NCBI GenBank assembly: GCA_945869675.1
Contig: CAMBPS010000008.1
Location: 1 to 63,754, forward strand
From: Prosthecobacter debontii
GTDB lineage: Bacteria > Verrucomicrobiota > Verrucomicrobiia > Verrucomicrobiales > Verrucomicrobiaceae
Direction of reading: 5' to 3'
DNA: 63,754 bases
Below are positions 1 to 8,238 of the stretch, in pieces. Every line of letters starts with the position of its first letter. Position 1 is the first letter of the stretch. A program made the translations under genes and the position numbers. Below the pieces are notes generated by a model that did no database searches, had not been told where the DNA came from, and worked only from the letters and a program-made list of their open reading frames with translations.

Positions 1-427
1 GGTCCGCTTTCACCTGAGCTGTTACAGGCTCCTTTTCGGCAGGCCAAGGCATGCCTAAAGCGACCCATTTTTCGAGAGCGGCGATTTGGGCAGGCTTTAG
101 CTTGTCGCCCTTTTTGGGCATGGCCTCTACGCCCGCAGTGTGGTTGATGGCCTTGATGAGCTTCGACGTGGCTGGTTTGCCTGCTTCCACGACTTTGCCG
201 TAATCACTGCCGCGCAAGACTGCGCTGTAGATGTCCAAGCGCAGCCCGTTTTCGTGCTTGTGCGCGTTGTGGCAGTCGTAGCAGTGTTCCGCTAAAACAG
301 GGCGCACTTCTTTTTCGAAGAATTCGATCTGCTCTGGGGGGAAGGTGCTCTCGGCCTGTGCAGGCACTGATGGCAGCGCTAATGCGCCCATGAGAAAGCC
401 TAGGGAGAATAAAAGTCGTAGAATCAT
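1..427 (-). CDS. Planctomycete-type cytochrome c domain protein (5' part, cut by window edge)
   Basis: Reading the minus strand from the ATG at 427 gives about 142 residues open to the window edge. A hydrophobic signal peptide (about residues 1-25, ending near PAQA) is followed by one C-x2-C-H heme motif (CYDCH) and then the pattern typical of the planctomycete/verrucomicrobial cytochrome C domain: a GLRLD stretch after the heme, a repeated Gly-Lys-Pro element and an AMPKKGDKL segment before the final helix. In this family the domain usually begins long proteins carrying DUF1549 and DUF1553, exported and thought to act with carbohydrate degradation; that part would lie outside the window. The domain call is strong; the full-length architecture is inference. 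Confidence 0.8.
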   Translation of the reverse strand, partial: MILRLLFSLGFLMGALALPSVPAQAESTFPPEQIEFFEKEVRPVLAEHCYDCHNAHKHENGLRLDIYSAVLRGSDYGKVVEAGKPATSKLIKAINHTAGVEAMPKKGDKLKPAQIAALEKWVALGMPWPAEKEPVTAQVKAD

Positions 428-526
428 CGTGCGGGGGGAAGCAACGTCGAGATGCTATACGTGCACCACCTAAATGATACGCAGCTTTTGGGCCGTTCCT
501 TGCAGCGCTCTCTACGGTGAGAGCTG

Positions 527-1462
527 TTACGCAGTCAATTCAGCCACAGCGGCTTCGAGGCTGGCGACGTCTTTGATAGAGATGACTTTGGCCGCTTTAT
601 CGATCTTGCCCATGAGTCCGGCAAGGGTGGCGTCTGGTCCGAGTTCGATAAAAAGCACATGCCCCTGGGCACGCAGAGCTTGCATGGACTCCACCCAGCG
701 GACGCTGCCGGTGACTTGGCTGGTGAGGGTAGAGCGAATCTCTTCGGGGGTGTTAACGACTCGGGCTTCGAAGTTACACACAACGGGCACTGCCGGTTCT
801 TGGATGGTGGCGGCAGCCAAAGCGGTGGCTAGTTTATCCTGAGCACTTTTCATCAGGCGACTATGATAGGCACCTGCGACGGGAAGGGTGATGGCGCGCT
901 TGATGCCTTTGTCCTTGGCTTTGGCGGCGGCGGCCTCAATGCCTTCGACACTGCCACTGAGAACGATTTGGCCCGGAGCATTCAGATTGGCCACATCGAC
1001 ATCGCATTCTGCGGCCAGATCGCGGATAGCGCTTTCTTCACCGCCGAGCATGGCGACCATGGCACCGCGCGTCTGCTCACAGGCCTCTTCCATGAAGCTG
1101 CCACGCTGAAAAACGAGATCCAGTCCGGTGGCAAAGTCAAAGCTGCCTGCGGCTGCATGGGCGGTGAATTCGCCGAGAGAGAGGCCCGCTGTTGCCGCGA
1201 TCTTCAAGCCAGGCACGCGTTCTTTAAGGACCTCTAACAAAGCCAATCCATGAGCATACAATGCTGGCTGACAGCGGCTGGTTTTCGTCAGATCTTCCAT
1301 TGGGCCTTCAAACATGACCTGACTCAGCGAGTAACCCGAGATCGCTGCATCGGCTTTTTCAAACAGTGCCCGCACGGAAGGGTAGGCCTCAGCGAGATCT
1401 TTTCCCATACCGACTTTTTGAGCACCTTGACCAGCGAAGAGGATGACGACAGATTGAGACAT
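527..1462 (-). CDS. fabD: Malonyl-CoA:ACP transacylase FabD
   Basis: Transfers the malonyl group from CoA to acyl carrier protein, supplying fatty acid elongation in the cytoplasm. The 311-residue length is normal. The N-terminal GQGAQ motif is at residues 11-15, the nucleophile Ser95 lies in GLSLGE (the usual GHSLGE has Leu in place of His here), and the catalytic His200 lies in the GAYHS motif. It is the last gene of a minus-strand run; the usual partners plsX, fabH and fabG are absent, so fabD is separated from the classical fab cluster. The gene ends about 100 bases before the start of the cytochrome gene at 427. Confidence is high. Confidence 0.96.
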   Translation of the reverse strand: MSQSVVILFAGQGAQKVGMGKDLAEAYPSVRALFEKADAAISGYSLSQVMFEGPMEDLTKTSRCQPALYAHGLALLEVLKERVPGLKIAATAGLSLGEFTAHAAAGSFDFATGLDLVFQRGSFMEEACEQTRGAMVAMLGGEESAIRDLAAECDVDVANLNAPGQIVLSGSVEGIEAAAAKAKDKGIKRAITLPVAGAYHSRLMKSAQDKLATALAAATIQEPAVPVVCNFEARVVNTPEEIRSTLTSQVTGSVRWVESMQALRAQGHVLFIELGPDATLAGLMGKIDKAAKVISIKDVASLEAAVAELTA

Positions 1463-1504
1463 AGTTTTAGAAGGAGACGAGTGGCAGCCTTTTTCAGAGC
1501 ACAG

Positions 1505-2632
1505 TCACTGCACGGCTGCAAGTCCTAGCAGCGCCTTAATCTCGGGCAGCGCGCTCTCTGCGGCGGTGGCGAGCAGGGTGCGGGCTTCTAAGATGGCTTG
1601 GGCTAGAGTCATCTTGCTGGGTTTGATGGCGTAAGCGAGGTCAAAGTGAGCGCGGAGGTTTGGTGAGTCGTCGATGCTGCCAGCAAATGCGACAACGGCT
1701 TTGCCAAGGCGGCGTGCCATGAGAGCGACGCCGATGGGGCCTTTGCCATGCAGGGTCTGAGCATCCAAGCGTCCTTCCCCTGTGATGATGAGGTCAGCTT
1801 TGGCGACGCGTTCCTCTAAACCGATCTGCTGTGAGATAAGATCAAATCCGCTGATGAGTTGGGCTCCACAGAAGGTCATGAGTCCATACCCTAGCCCGCC
1901 GGCAGCCCCAGAGCCGGGTATCAGGCGTGGATCGCATCCAAGATCGCGCGCGGCGATGTCGGCTAGCTTTTTGAGGCCATCTTCAAAAAAAGCAAAATCG
2001 GTCACGCCTTTTTGCGGCCCATAGATGCGGGTTGCGCCTTGGGGGCCGAGCAATGGATTGTCCACATCACAAGCGACGAGGATTTCTGGGAAGACGACTG
2101 CAGGCGGGACTATTCGGTTTAATTGATGCAAATGAGCCATGATGGGCTGAATGGCCTGATGCTGTGCATCTAAAAACTGGTATCCGAGGGCCGCAGCCAT
2201 GCCTAATCCTCCATCATTGGTGGCACTGCCGCCGATGCCGATGATGAGTTTTTTGGCCCCGCGATGCATGGCATCCAGGATCATCAAACCCGTCCCCTCA
2301 GTGCTAGCTTGCTGCGGATTGAGTGGCAGATCATTGACTAGAGCCAGTCCGCTAGCGGCACTCATTTCCAGAACAGCTTCCTGTTGATGGGCTATCCAGC
2401 CATAGCGTGCATTGAGTCTGCGTGCTTGGGCATCTAGGGTTTGTGTTTCGATCCATTGGCCGTTGAGGGCCGTGATCATGGCTTCGGTCGTGCCCTCACC
2501 CCCATCTGCTATGGGGCAAAGGTCGATCTCACAGTCTGGTAGACCTGTGATTAGAACCTGACTCAGAGTCTCAGCCACATCTCTAGCGGAGAGAGAGCCT
2601 TTGTATTTATCACTGGCGATCAGTATGCGCAT
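1505..2632 (-). CDS. Glycerate kinase (GarK/GlxK family)
   Basis: Phosphorylates D-glycerate, feeding it into lower glycolysis. The 375-residue length fits the type I glycerate kinase family. The start MRILIASDKYKGSLSA is the family N-terminus. A Gly-rich GGSATNDGG motif lies near residue 135 and TGEGRLDAQT near residue 285, both conserved in these kinases. The product may be 2- or 3-phosphoglycerate; bacterial members of this fold usually give 2-phosphoglycerate, but the sequence does not decide it. Genes of glycolate/tartronate metabolism are not next to it, so the pathway context is unknown. It lies about 40 bases upstream of fabD and may be co-transcribed. Confidence 0.9.
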   Translation of the reverse strand: MRILIASDKYKGSLSARDVAETLSQVLITGLPDCEIDLCPIADGGEGTTEAMITALNGQWIETQTLDAQARRLNARYGWIAHQQEAVLEMSAASGLALVNDLPLNPQQASTEGTGLMILDAMHRGAKKLIIGIGGSATNDGGLGMAAALGYQFLDAQHQAIQPIMAHLHQLNRIVPPAVVFPEILVACDVDNPLLGPQGATRIYGPQKGVTDFAFFEDGLKKLADIAARDLGCDPRLIPGSGAAGGLGYGLMTFCGAQLISGFDLISQQIGLEERVAKADLIITGEGRLDAQTLHGKGPIGVALMARRLGKAVVAFAGSIDDSPNLRAHFDLAYAIKPSKMTLAQAILEARTLLATAAESALPEIKALLGLAAVQ

Positions 2633-2682
2633 TGAATCAGAGTATCGTGCTCATGGAGGCGCCCACGCATTTCACTGATCTT

Positions 2683-3477
2683 TCACTGAACAGGATTCGT
2701 CAGGCTGCCAATGCCCTCGATCTCGATGGTGACACTGTCGCCTGGTTTCATCCAAAGAGGAGGCTTACGCGCCATGCCAACGCCTTGTGGAGTGCCGGTT
2801 AAGATGACTGTTCCTGGAAGTAAGGTTGTGTCTGCGCTCAGGAAGGCGATCAGGGTAGGCACGTCAAAAATCATGTCGTTGGTGTTCCAGTCCTGCACAG
2901 CCTCACCATTGAGGATGGTTTTGATCTTGAGTGCATTTGGATTGGGCAGTTCGTCTGGGGTCACCAGCACAGGACCGAGAGGGCAAAACGTGTCAAAGGT
3001 CTTGCCTCGGCACCATTGGCCGCCGCCGCCATTTCTTTGCCAATCACGGGCGCTGACGTCATTGGCGCAGGTGTAACCCAGGATGTAATCAAAGGCGTCT
3101 TCCTTGCTGACATTGGTGGCTTTTTTGCCGATGATGATTGCTAGTTCACACTCATAGTCCACGCTGTTGCTCTTCAGGTGAGTGGGTAGCAGGATGGGAT
3201 CGCCTGGGTTCTGCACGGCCCCTGGGCTTTTCATGAAAAGTACCGGATTTTCGGGAATAGCCATGCCGCTTTCTTCCGCATGGAACTTGTAGTTCAGGCC
3301 GATGCAGAGGATTGCTCTTGGATCGACGGGCGCCAGTAGTTTGGCCACGTCAGCTTTTCGATCAGTCACAGAGTAGTTGCCAAAAAGATCTCCATCAATG
3401 ACGAGTGCAGAGCCGTCGGCTTGCTGTGCTGCGTAATGGATTTGGCCGGAGGAGTCGGAGTAACGGATAATTTTCAT
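2683..3477 (-). CDS. Fumarylacetoacetate hydrolase family protein
   Basis: The 264-residue protein has a short N-terminal domain and the FAH catalytic fold from about residue 55. The IGLNYKFHAEE segment, the metal-binding YECELAIIIGK segment and the C-terminal TGTPQGVGM / KPGD...IEGIGSL elements are family signatures. Members hydrolyse or decarboxylate small keto acids (for example acylpyruvases, 2-hydroxyhepta-2,4-diene-1,7-dioate isomerases) with a divalent metal held by acidic residues. The substrate cannot be assigned from sequence alone. Its start overlaps the stop of hisA by four bases, which implies translational coupling, although no metabolic link between the two is obvious. Confidence 0.9.
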   Translation of the reverse strand: MKIIRYSDSSGQIHYAAQQADGSALVIDGDLFGNYSVTDRKADVAKLLAPVDPRAILCIGLNYKFHAEESGMAIPENPVLFMKSPGAVQNPGDPILLPTHLKSNSVDYECELAIIIGKKATNVSKEDAFDYILGYTCANDVSARDWQRNGGGGQWCRGKTFDTFCPLGPVLVTPDELPNPNALKIKTILNGEAVQDWNTNDMIFDVPTLIAFLSADTTLLPGTVILTGTPQGVGMARKPPLWMKPGDSVTIEIEGIGSLTNPVQ

Positions 3478-4250
3478 GGGGAGAGGGTTCTACGGTTAAA
3501 GGCCAAGCAATCTGTGTAAAGTACGCCTTTTCCGCCAAATAAATCCAGCGCACTGCCGACGGTGCCGTCCACACGGCCAGAACTGAGATCCTGCATTCGA
3601 TGAAGGTCGGCCATGCAGTGAATACCGCCGGCATAAGTCATGGGGATGGGGCTATGCTGGCCGAGAAAGCTGACGAGGGCTTCATCGATCCCTTCACACT
3701 TGCCTTCCACATCGACGGCATGGATGAGGAATTCTGCGCAGTGACTTGCTAGGTGGCGCAGTGTTTCCGGGGTGACATGAAGGTCGGTTAGCGTTTGCCA
3801 GCGATTCATGGCGACGGTCCATCCGTCGGCGGTGGCTTTGCAACTGAGGTCGATGACGAGACGGTCTTTCCCAGCAGCAGCGACCATTTTTTGCAGGCGT
3901 GTTTCACAAAAGCTGCCATCTGTTTCAAATAAATAACTCGTGACGATCACGTGGCTGGCACCTGCTGTGAGATACTCTTCAGCATTGCAGGGGCGGATAC
4001 CACCACCTAATTGCAGTCCCCCTGGATAGGCAGCTAAAGCTGATTTGGCAGCTAATTCATTGTTAGACCCGAGCATGATGACATGGCCGCCAGGGAGTTC
4101 ATCACGTCGATAAAGCTCGCCATACCAAGCGGCATCACGGTCGCTGACAAAGTTGGTTTTTAATCCTGCGCCATTATCGCTCAGTGTTGATCCGACGATC
4201 TGCTTAACTTGGCCTGAATGAAGATCGATGCAGGGACGAAAACGTGTCAT
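3474..4250 (-). CDS. hisA: ProFAR isomerase HisA, eukaryotic HIS6-like type
   Basis: Catalyses the Amadori rearrangement of ProFAR to PRFAR in histidine biosynthesis. From the chosen ATG at 4250 the protein has 258 residues. Segments CIDLHSGQVKQIVG, KTNFVS, GGHVIMLG, LQLGGGI, VIVTSYLF, VIDLSCK and MNRWQTLTD follow the fungal/plant HIS6 pattern very closely, including the long WQTLTDL element, rather than the HisA of Escherichia coli. An in-frame GTG at 4271 would add seven residues, but it abuts AGGAG with no spacing and the family begins at MT(R/K)F, so the later ATG is preferred. No other his genes are nearby; the gene stands just downstream of tRNA-Gln. Confidence in function is high. Confidence 0.92.
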   Translation of the reverse strand: MTRFRPCIDLHSGQVKQIVGSTLSDNGAGLKTNFVSDRDAAWYGELYRRDELPGGHVIMLGSNNELAAKSALAAYPGGLQLGGGIRPCNAEEYLTAGASHVIVTSYLFETDGSFCETRLQKMVAAAGKDRLVIDLSCKATADGWTVAMNRWQTLTDLHVTPETLRHLASHCAEFLIHAVDVEGKCEGIDEALVSFLGQHSPIPMTYAGGIHCMADLHRMQDLSSGRVDGTVGSALDLFGGKGVLYTDCLAFNRRTLSP

Positions 4251-4302
4251 GGAGGGAGGTCTGTGCCTCACCTCCTGCGGAACTGCTCAGTTGTCTGAAC
4301 AG

Positions 4303-4376
4303 TGGTTACCTCGCAAGGACTCGAACCTTGAACGAGAGAATCAAAATCTCCTGTGTTACCATTACACCACGAGGTA
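4303..4376 (-). tRNA. tRNA-Gln (anticodon TTG)
   Basis: On the minus strand a full cloverleaf can be folded: acceptor TACCTCG pairing with CGAGGTA, D stem GTGT/ACAC, anticodon stem GGAGA/TCTCT around loop TTTTGAT, a 4-base variable loop, and T arm CAAGG-TTCGAGT-CCTTG. Loop positions 34-36 read TTG, decoding CAA glutamine codons. Discriminator A and an encoded CCA (4303-4305) are present. It lies about 50 bases upstream of hisA on the same strand. Confidence 0.95.
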
Positions 4377-4470
4377 ATGCGGTGAGAACTGGTAGTGTAG
4401 AGCATTTTGAAAGCTGTGCAACAAGTGTGCAGACTTTTTTCAATGGTCAACTGACGTGAATTCAAGGTAT

Positions 4471-4510
4471 AAAAAAACCAACCCCGCCAAGCTAACTCGG
4501 CGGGGTTGGT
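4471..4510 (-). terminator. Rho-independent terminator of the Ate-like/DUF177/rpmF operon
   Basis: A perfect 12-bp stem, ACCAACCCCGCC pairing with GGCGGGGTTGGT around a 10-base loop (4478-4510), is followed on the minus strand by seven T residues (4471-4477). It stands about 25 bases past the rpmF stop and separates that operon from tRNA-Gln. Confidence 0.93.
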
Positions 4511-4534
4511 AGAAAATAAAACAGTTAGCGCAGC

Positions 4535-4720
4535 TTATTCAGCAGCGGTCACGGTCAATACCTGGCGGCCTTTGTAGTAGCCACAGGATGGGCAGGCGAC
4601 GTGGCCTGGGATGGATGTGCCGCACTCAGGGCAGGACTTGAGGACGGGTGCGCGCCAGCGGTTCGCTCCTTGACGGAGGCGTTGACGGCTTTTGGATTGT
4701 CTGCGTTTTGGATTGGCCAT
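4535..4720 (-). CDS. rpmF: 50S ribosomal protein L32
   Basis: A 61-residue basic protein with the L32 start MANPKRRQSKSRQRLR and a zinc-ribbon C-x2-C ... C-x2-C (CPECG, CPSCGYYKGR), a complete C+ form of L32. It is a structural protein of the large ribosomal subunit. It follows the DUF177 gene by 16 bases, a gene pair conserved in very many bacteria, and is closed by a strong terminator. Confidence 0.97.
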   Translation of the reverse strand: MANPKRRQSKSRQRLRQGANRWRAPVLKSCPECGTSIPGHVACPSCGYYKGRQVLTVTAAE

Positions 4721-4736
4721 GTTCTGAAGGGGGTCG

Positions 4737-5213
4737 CTATTTCAATTGATCGAGTGCATTCCAAACTCCGCGGTCTGCACCAGGCATTTTAAGAGGCTCT
4801 GATGACTCAGGACTCTCAAAACGACCTTCGGCAGGACAATCGCGCAGATCAACGTTACCATTTTCGCAGCGCGGGAAGTTCGGAAGGGTTAGCAGGATGT
4901 CTTCTCTTATGAGATCTGTCAAGTCCATCGTTGTTTCCTTTTCAATGGGAGCCTCAGTCTGGTATTCGATCATTTCCACACGGAACGCGAAGTGCTCCAA
5001 ACAGCGGCCACACTCTAGACTGAACGTGGCATCTAAGCTGCCAGTGACGATGATGTCTTTCTCATCGCGCTGGATATTTAGGTCGTAAGTCAATGGCGAT
5101 GTGGCGATTGCGCTGTCCTTCTCAGGTAGTTGGAAAAAGCTGGCAGGCAGTGTTCCAGCGACCTGTTTGCCTTCATCAGGCAGGTTGCGGATGTCGAATT
5201 GGAAAGGGTTCAT
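4737..5213 (-). CDS. DUF177 (YceD-type) protein
   Basis: A 158-residue cytoplasmic protein with the family core: a central segment LECGRCLEHF with the two conserved cysteines, a run of acidic residues, and a C-terminal region containing DLTDLIREDILLTLP followed by a Cys-containing loop. DUF177 proteins stand upstream of rpmF almost universally; E. coli YceD and plant homologs have been linked to 23S rRNA accumulation. A role in ribosome assembly here is by family and position. Its ATG overlaps the stop of the upstream Ate-like gene by four bases. Confidence 0.88.
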   Translation of the reverse strand: MNPFQFDIRNLPDEGKQVAGTLPASFFQLPEKDSAIATSPLTYDLNIQRDEKDIIVTGSLDATFSLECGRCLEHFAFRVEMIEYQTEAPIEKETTMDLTDLIREDILLTLPNFPRCENGNVDLRDCPAEGRFESPESSEPLKMPGADRGVWNALDQLK

Positions 5214-5890
5214 GGGGTGTCTGGGTTGATTTTTCTGATGTAATCATCCCACAGGCCGGTCTGCCAGTCCAGCACCTCCAGCCCTTGGAGTTGTTTTTTA
5301 TAATCGTAAGCGCTGGGCTCCAGGGTGGCATAACCCGGGTAATAATAGCGGCTACCGCGCGATTGAGTGTATTCGATCTCCTTGAGCATGGTGAAAATGC
5401 CCAAGCTGCGTTCGCTATGAGCTGGTTCAAACATGCCATACACGGCGGAAGTGCTGGTTTGCCCTAAATCCAAGAAACTCAGAGCAACAAGTTCCTCTCC
5501 GAGATAAACGCGGCACTCCTCGGCGGGGCAGGGGAGCTTGGCTGGACTGGCAGAAAGAAAGGTGTCTAGATCATCGGGCACATTTTCAGAAAAGCGTTCT
5601 TTGTGCCGCTGAAACATCGCCCGCGCTTTGGGTGAGAGGCTGGCTGGCTGGAACTCGCAGCATAAATCAGCGTTTCTCCTCAGCACACGCCGCTGGCTTT
5701 TGCTCAGGCTGAATTTTTCTAAATCCACTCGCAGGGGCGTAATGGTCTTCACGCCATGTTCGTCGATGCTTAAACTGTAACGGAAAAAGGTCTCACCAAA
5801 ATGTCGCCAGCCTACCTCCCAGAGCCGATCCATCATCTCAGGCGGCACGGAGTCGCAAAGGAAAGATTGGTTTAAGGCATCCTGGGACAT
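5210..5890 (-). CDS. Arginyl/leucyl-tRNA-protein transferase-like protein (Ate1/Bpt C-terminal fold)
   Basis: From the ATG at 5890 (chosen because upstream residues are poorly coding) the protein has 226 residues. It carries the GNAT-like C-terminal region of arginyl-tRNA-protein transferases: SKSQRRVLRRN near residue 70, a CRVYLGEELVALSFLDLG strand pair, SSVY/SAVYGMFEP, and YYYPGYA near residue 190. Enzymes of this family attach Arg or Leu to the N-terminus of proteins and mark them for ClpS/ClpAP. The Cys-rich N-terminal half of canonical Ate1/Bpt is missing, so it may have another substrate or be a divergent aminoacyl-transferase. It is the first gene of a three-gene operon with DUF177 and rpmF. 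Confidence 0.75.
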   Translation of the reverse strand: MSQDALNQSFLCDSVPPEMMDRLWEVGWRHFGETFFRYSLSIDEHGVKTITPLRVDLEKFSLSKSQRRVLRRNADLCCEFQPASLSPKARAMFQRHKERFSENVPDDLDTFLSASPAKLPCPAEECRVYLGEELVALSFLDLGQTSTSAVYGMFEPAHSERSLGIFTMLKEIEYTQSRGSRYYYPGYATLEPSAYDYKKQLQGLEVLDWQTGLWDDYIRKINPDTP

Positions 5891-5948
5891 CGTGAGGTTA
5901 AGCTGGCAATGAACAATCGGATGTATAACATAAAAGTGCCCTCTTTGC

Positions 5949-6392
5949 ATGATCCCCGCAGCTCTTCAGGATATCATCGATTTCTTCGAGCCTTTGCCCG
6001 AAGCGGAGCGTCGTGAGAATTTGATCCACTATGCCGAGTCTTCGGCGGCTCAGGCCAGGAAGCCTGGGTTGATTTATGACCTGGAAGAAGTGCGGAAGGA
6101 TCAGGAGTGTTCAGACACGGTTGGCGTCTTTGTTTACCTGGATGGGGAAGGTTGTGTGCATTTCGCTATTGAGCTCGGGCCCAAAATTCAGACACTGACA
6201 AGAGCTATGACGACCATTCTTTGTCGTGGGCTCAATGGCAGTCTGCCATTGGAAATCCTTGAGATGACGGCTGACTTTGTGCCGCGAATTGTTGGTGCGG
6301 ATTTGGTGCGACTGCGCAGTCAGACAATTTATTACATTTTGGGTCGCATGCAGACAGCGGTAAGGACATTGATGCTGCAGAGTTGTCTTTAG
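5949..6392 (+). CDS. sufE: SufE family Fe-S assembly protein
   Basis: A 147-residue protein with the SufE fold: LQDIIDFFEPLPEAERRENLIHYAE at the N-terminus, a loop with the likely sulfur-accepting Cys (residues near 57, context QECSD instead of the usual GCQS), then VFVYLDGEGCVHFAIE and the C-terminal helices containing RGLNG and RLRSQTIYYILGRMQ. SufE accepts persulfide sulfur from the cysteine desulfurase SufS. No sufS, sufB, sufC or sufD lies in the window, so it works in trans. Transcribed divergently from the Ate-like gene and convergently with phoH. Confidence 0.85.
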   Translation: MIPAALQDIIDFFEPLPEAERRENLIHYAESSAAQARKPGLIYDLEEVRKDQECSDTVGVFVYLDGEGCVHFAIELGPKIQTLTRAMTTILCRGLNGSLPLEILEMTADFVPRIVGADLVRLRSQTIYYILGRMQTAVRTLMLQSCL

Positions 6393-6395
6393 AAC

Positions 6396-6434
6396 AGAAA
6401 AACCGTTGGCTAAGCCTAGGCTCGGCCAACGGTT
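6396..6434 (-). terminator. Terminator between convergent sufE and phoH
   Basis: A perfect 10-bp inverted repeat, AACCGTTGGC and GCCAACGGTT (6401-6434), sits in the 58-base gap between the converging genes. A T-run follows it on the minus strand (from the A-run at 6396-6402), so it best serves the phoH transcript; for sufE it would act only as a stem without a T-run. Confidence 0.75.
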
Positions 6435-6450
6435 CATCCTCGGTCGCTGT

Positions 6451-8007
6451 TTAAAGCAGACGCGCACCAGCTTCAGCCAAGGGGCTGCGCTCGCCTTTGG
6501 CCAGAGGCACATGCGCGGCGAAGGGTTGACCTCTCATGCGTTGGCGGGTGTAAACGAGGCCATTGCTGCGGCTGTCCACATAAGGGTTGTCGATCTGAGC
6601 CGGATCGCCGACGAGAACAAGCTTGGAGCCGCGTGACATACGAGTGACGACGGTTTTGGCTTCTAACGGCGTGAGCTGTTGGGCCTCATCGAGCACGAAG
6701 AAACGATCGGGGATGGAGCGTCCGCGGATGTAGCAGAGCGCTTCGATCTCGATCACTCCTTGTTGGATGAGTGGATCGTAGGGGGCGGCGACTTCTGGTT
6801 TGGCTGCCGGGCGATCAGGGAGGAAGCGATTCTTTTTCCGCTGCGGTCCCTGAATGTTTTCTACAGGGCGCATCAGCAGATCCAGTGCGTCATAGACGGG
6901 CTGCAGCCAGGGGCGCATTTTTTCTTGAAGCGTGCCGGGAAGAAAGCCCACGGTCTGACCCATGGCGACGATGGGACGACTAATCGTCATGCCATTGTAG
7001 GTGCGGCCAAACACTTGCGAAAGGCCTGCTGCCACGGCTAGCAACGTTTTACCCGTGCCAGCTTGTCCATAACAGGTAACAAGGCTGATCTCCGGATCGA
7101 GTAGCGCATCGAGCAGGCAGGTTTGGCCTAGGTTCATAGGCTTGATGCTGCGGCCCTGCCCAACTTTGAGAGATTCAGGCGTCTGCATGAGTCTGACCAA
7201 ATCTCCCTGAGCATTCATTTTGGCTGGCATGGAGGTTTTATCACCTGACATGAGGAGAATGTAATCATTGGTCATGACATCGCCGACTCGGTTCGCCGGA
7301 ATGCTGAGACGTCCGCTGCTGGCGAAGCGTTGAAGTTCATGGCTACTGACATCGATTCTAGCGATGTCGAAGTTAGAAACTTCACGCTGTTCGACTTTAT
7401 CATGCAGGTAATCCTCGCACTCGATCCCCACAGCCCGGGCTTTGAGCTGCATGTTGAGGTCTTTGCTGACGAGGATGACCGGTGGGCTAACCTGATCACG
7501 AAGCAGCAGCGCAGCCGCCAAGATGCGATGATCGATCTTCCCGCTCTCCGGGAAGATGCGCTGAAACTCGGCAATGCTCGGGATGCGGTTGGCTGCATCT
7601 GGATCGTAGGTCAGGAGGCGTATTTTGCCTCCACCTAGAGTTTTGACGCCATCTAAGACGGAGGCATCAGGTGCCGAGAAAATTTTGGTCAGGGCGCGGT
7701 GGGCTTCGCGCGCATTGGCACCACGTTCGGTCATCTCATTTTTAAAGCGATCTAGCTCGCTCAGAACATCCACAGGAATGCAAACTTCATGTTCGGCGAA
7801 TTTTTGCAACGACGCCGGATCATGCAAAAGAACATTGGTATCCAGAATGAACGTTTTGGTGCCAACTGGGGCCGTCGAAGCCCTGTGACTGGTGGCAGAT
7901 TTTCGCTTCTTGGGCGTAACAGCCGACCTAGTGGATGATTTCAGTCCGAGGTCGAGGTGGCTGATCAGGGTGGAGGCGTGGCTAGCTGGGTGGTCGTCGC
8001 GGTCCAT
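6451..8007 (-). CDS. PIN domain-PhoH family ATPase
   Basis: A 518-residue two-domain protein. Residues about 50-190 form a PIN nuclease domain (FILDTNVLLHDP with the first metal-binding Asp, then DVLSELDRFK). A PhoH ATPase domain occupies roughly 290-510 with Walker A GQAGTGKT near residue 315 and Walker B VLDEAQQL near 442. Such PIN-PhoH fusions (YlaK type in Bacillus, PhoH2 in mycobacteria) couple RNA cleavage to an ATP-driven helicase. The first about 45 residues are rich in Ser/Thr/Lys and likely disordered. It is monocistronic, with a convergent terminator downstream. Confidence 0.93.
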   Translation of the reverse strand: MDRDDHPASHASTLISHLDLGLKSSTRSAVTPKKRKSATSHRASTAPVGTKTFILDTNVLLHDPASLQKFAEHEVCIPVDVLSELDRFKNEMTERGANAREAHRALTKIFSAPDASVLDGVKTLGGGKIRLLTYDPDAANRIPSIAEFQRIFPESGKIDHRILAAALLLRDQVSPPVILVSKDLNMQLKARAVGIECEDYLHDKVEQREVSNFDIARIDVSSHELQRFASSGRLSIPANRVGDVMTNDYILLMSGDKTSMPAKMNAQGDLVRLMQTPESLKVGQGRSIKPMNLGQTCLLDALLDPEISLVTCYGQAGTGKTLLAVAAGLSQVFGRTYNGMTISRPIVAMGQTVGFLPGTLQEKMRPWLQPVYDALDLLMRPVENIQGPQRKKNRFLPDRPAAKPEVAAPYDPLIQQGVIEIEALCYIRGRSIPDRFFVLDEAQQLTPLEAKTVVTRMSRGSKLVLVGDPAQIDNPYVDSRSNGLVYTRQRMRGQPFAAHVPLAKGERSPLAEAGARLL

Positions 8008-8176
8008 GGCTGTGGGTTGTTGGGTTTAGGGTGAGTCCGAGTTTCGGCATTGAGGGGTGGTAATCCCTGCTTGGCTTAAGTTTGCTGCCAAGATTGCCGT
8101 TCCATGTTCAGTTTTTTGTGAAGTACTCAATGGATGATTAAACACTGTCGAAATCATAAGCAGGCTACAAGCCAAT

Positions 8177-8204
8177 TATTCACAATCTTGGGTGATTGTG
8201 AATA
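8177..8204. terminator. 11-bp inverted repeat after the antiporter gene
   Basis: TATTCACAATC and GATTGTGAATA are separated by six bases in the 231-base gap between the antiporter stop and the PhoH start. It could be a weak terminator of the antiporter transcript, although no T-run follows, or an operator for the PhoH gene. The arms are exact complements; the role is not decided. Confidence 0.45.
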
Positions 8205-8238
8205 TTCTTTCGTGACGCTCTTGTCAGTTAGCAGGCGC

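Noticed and set aside
474-842. Plus-strand frame over the 3' part of fabD
   Set aside because: It is the shadow of the well-supported minus-strand fabD gene and lacks any family feature.
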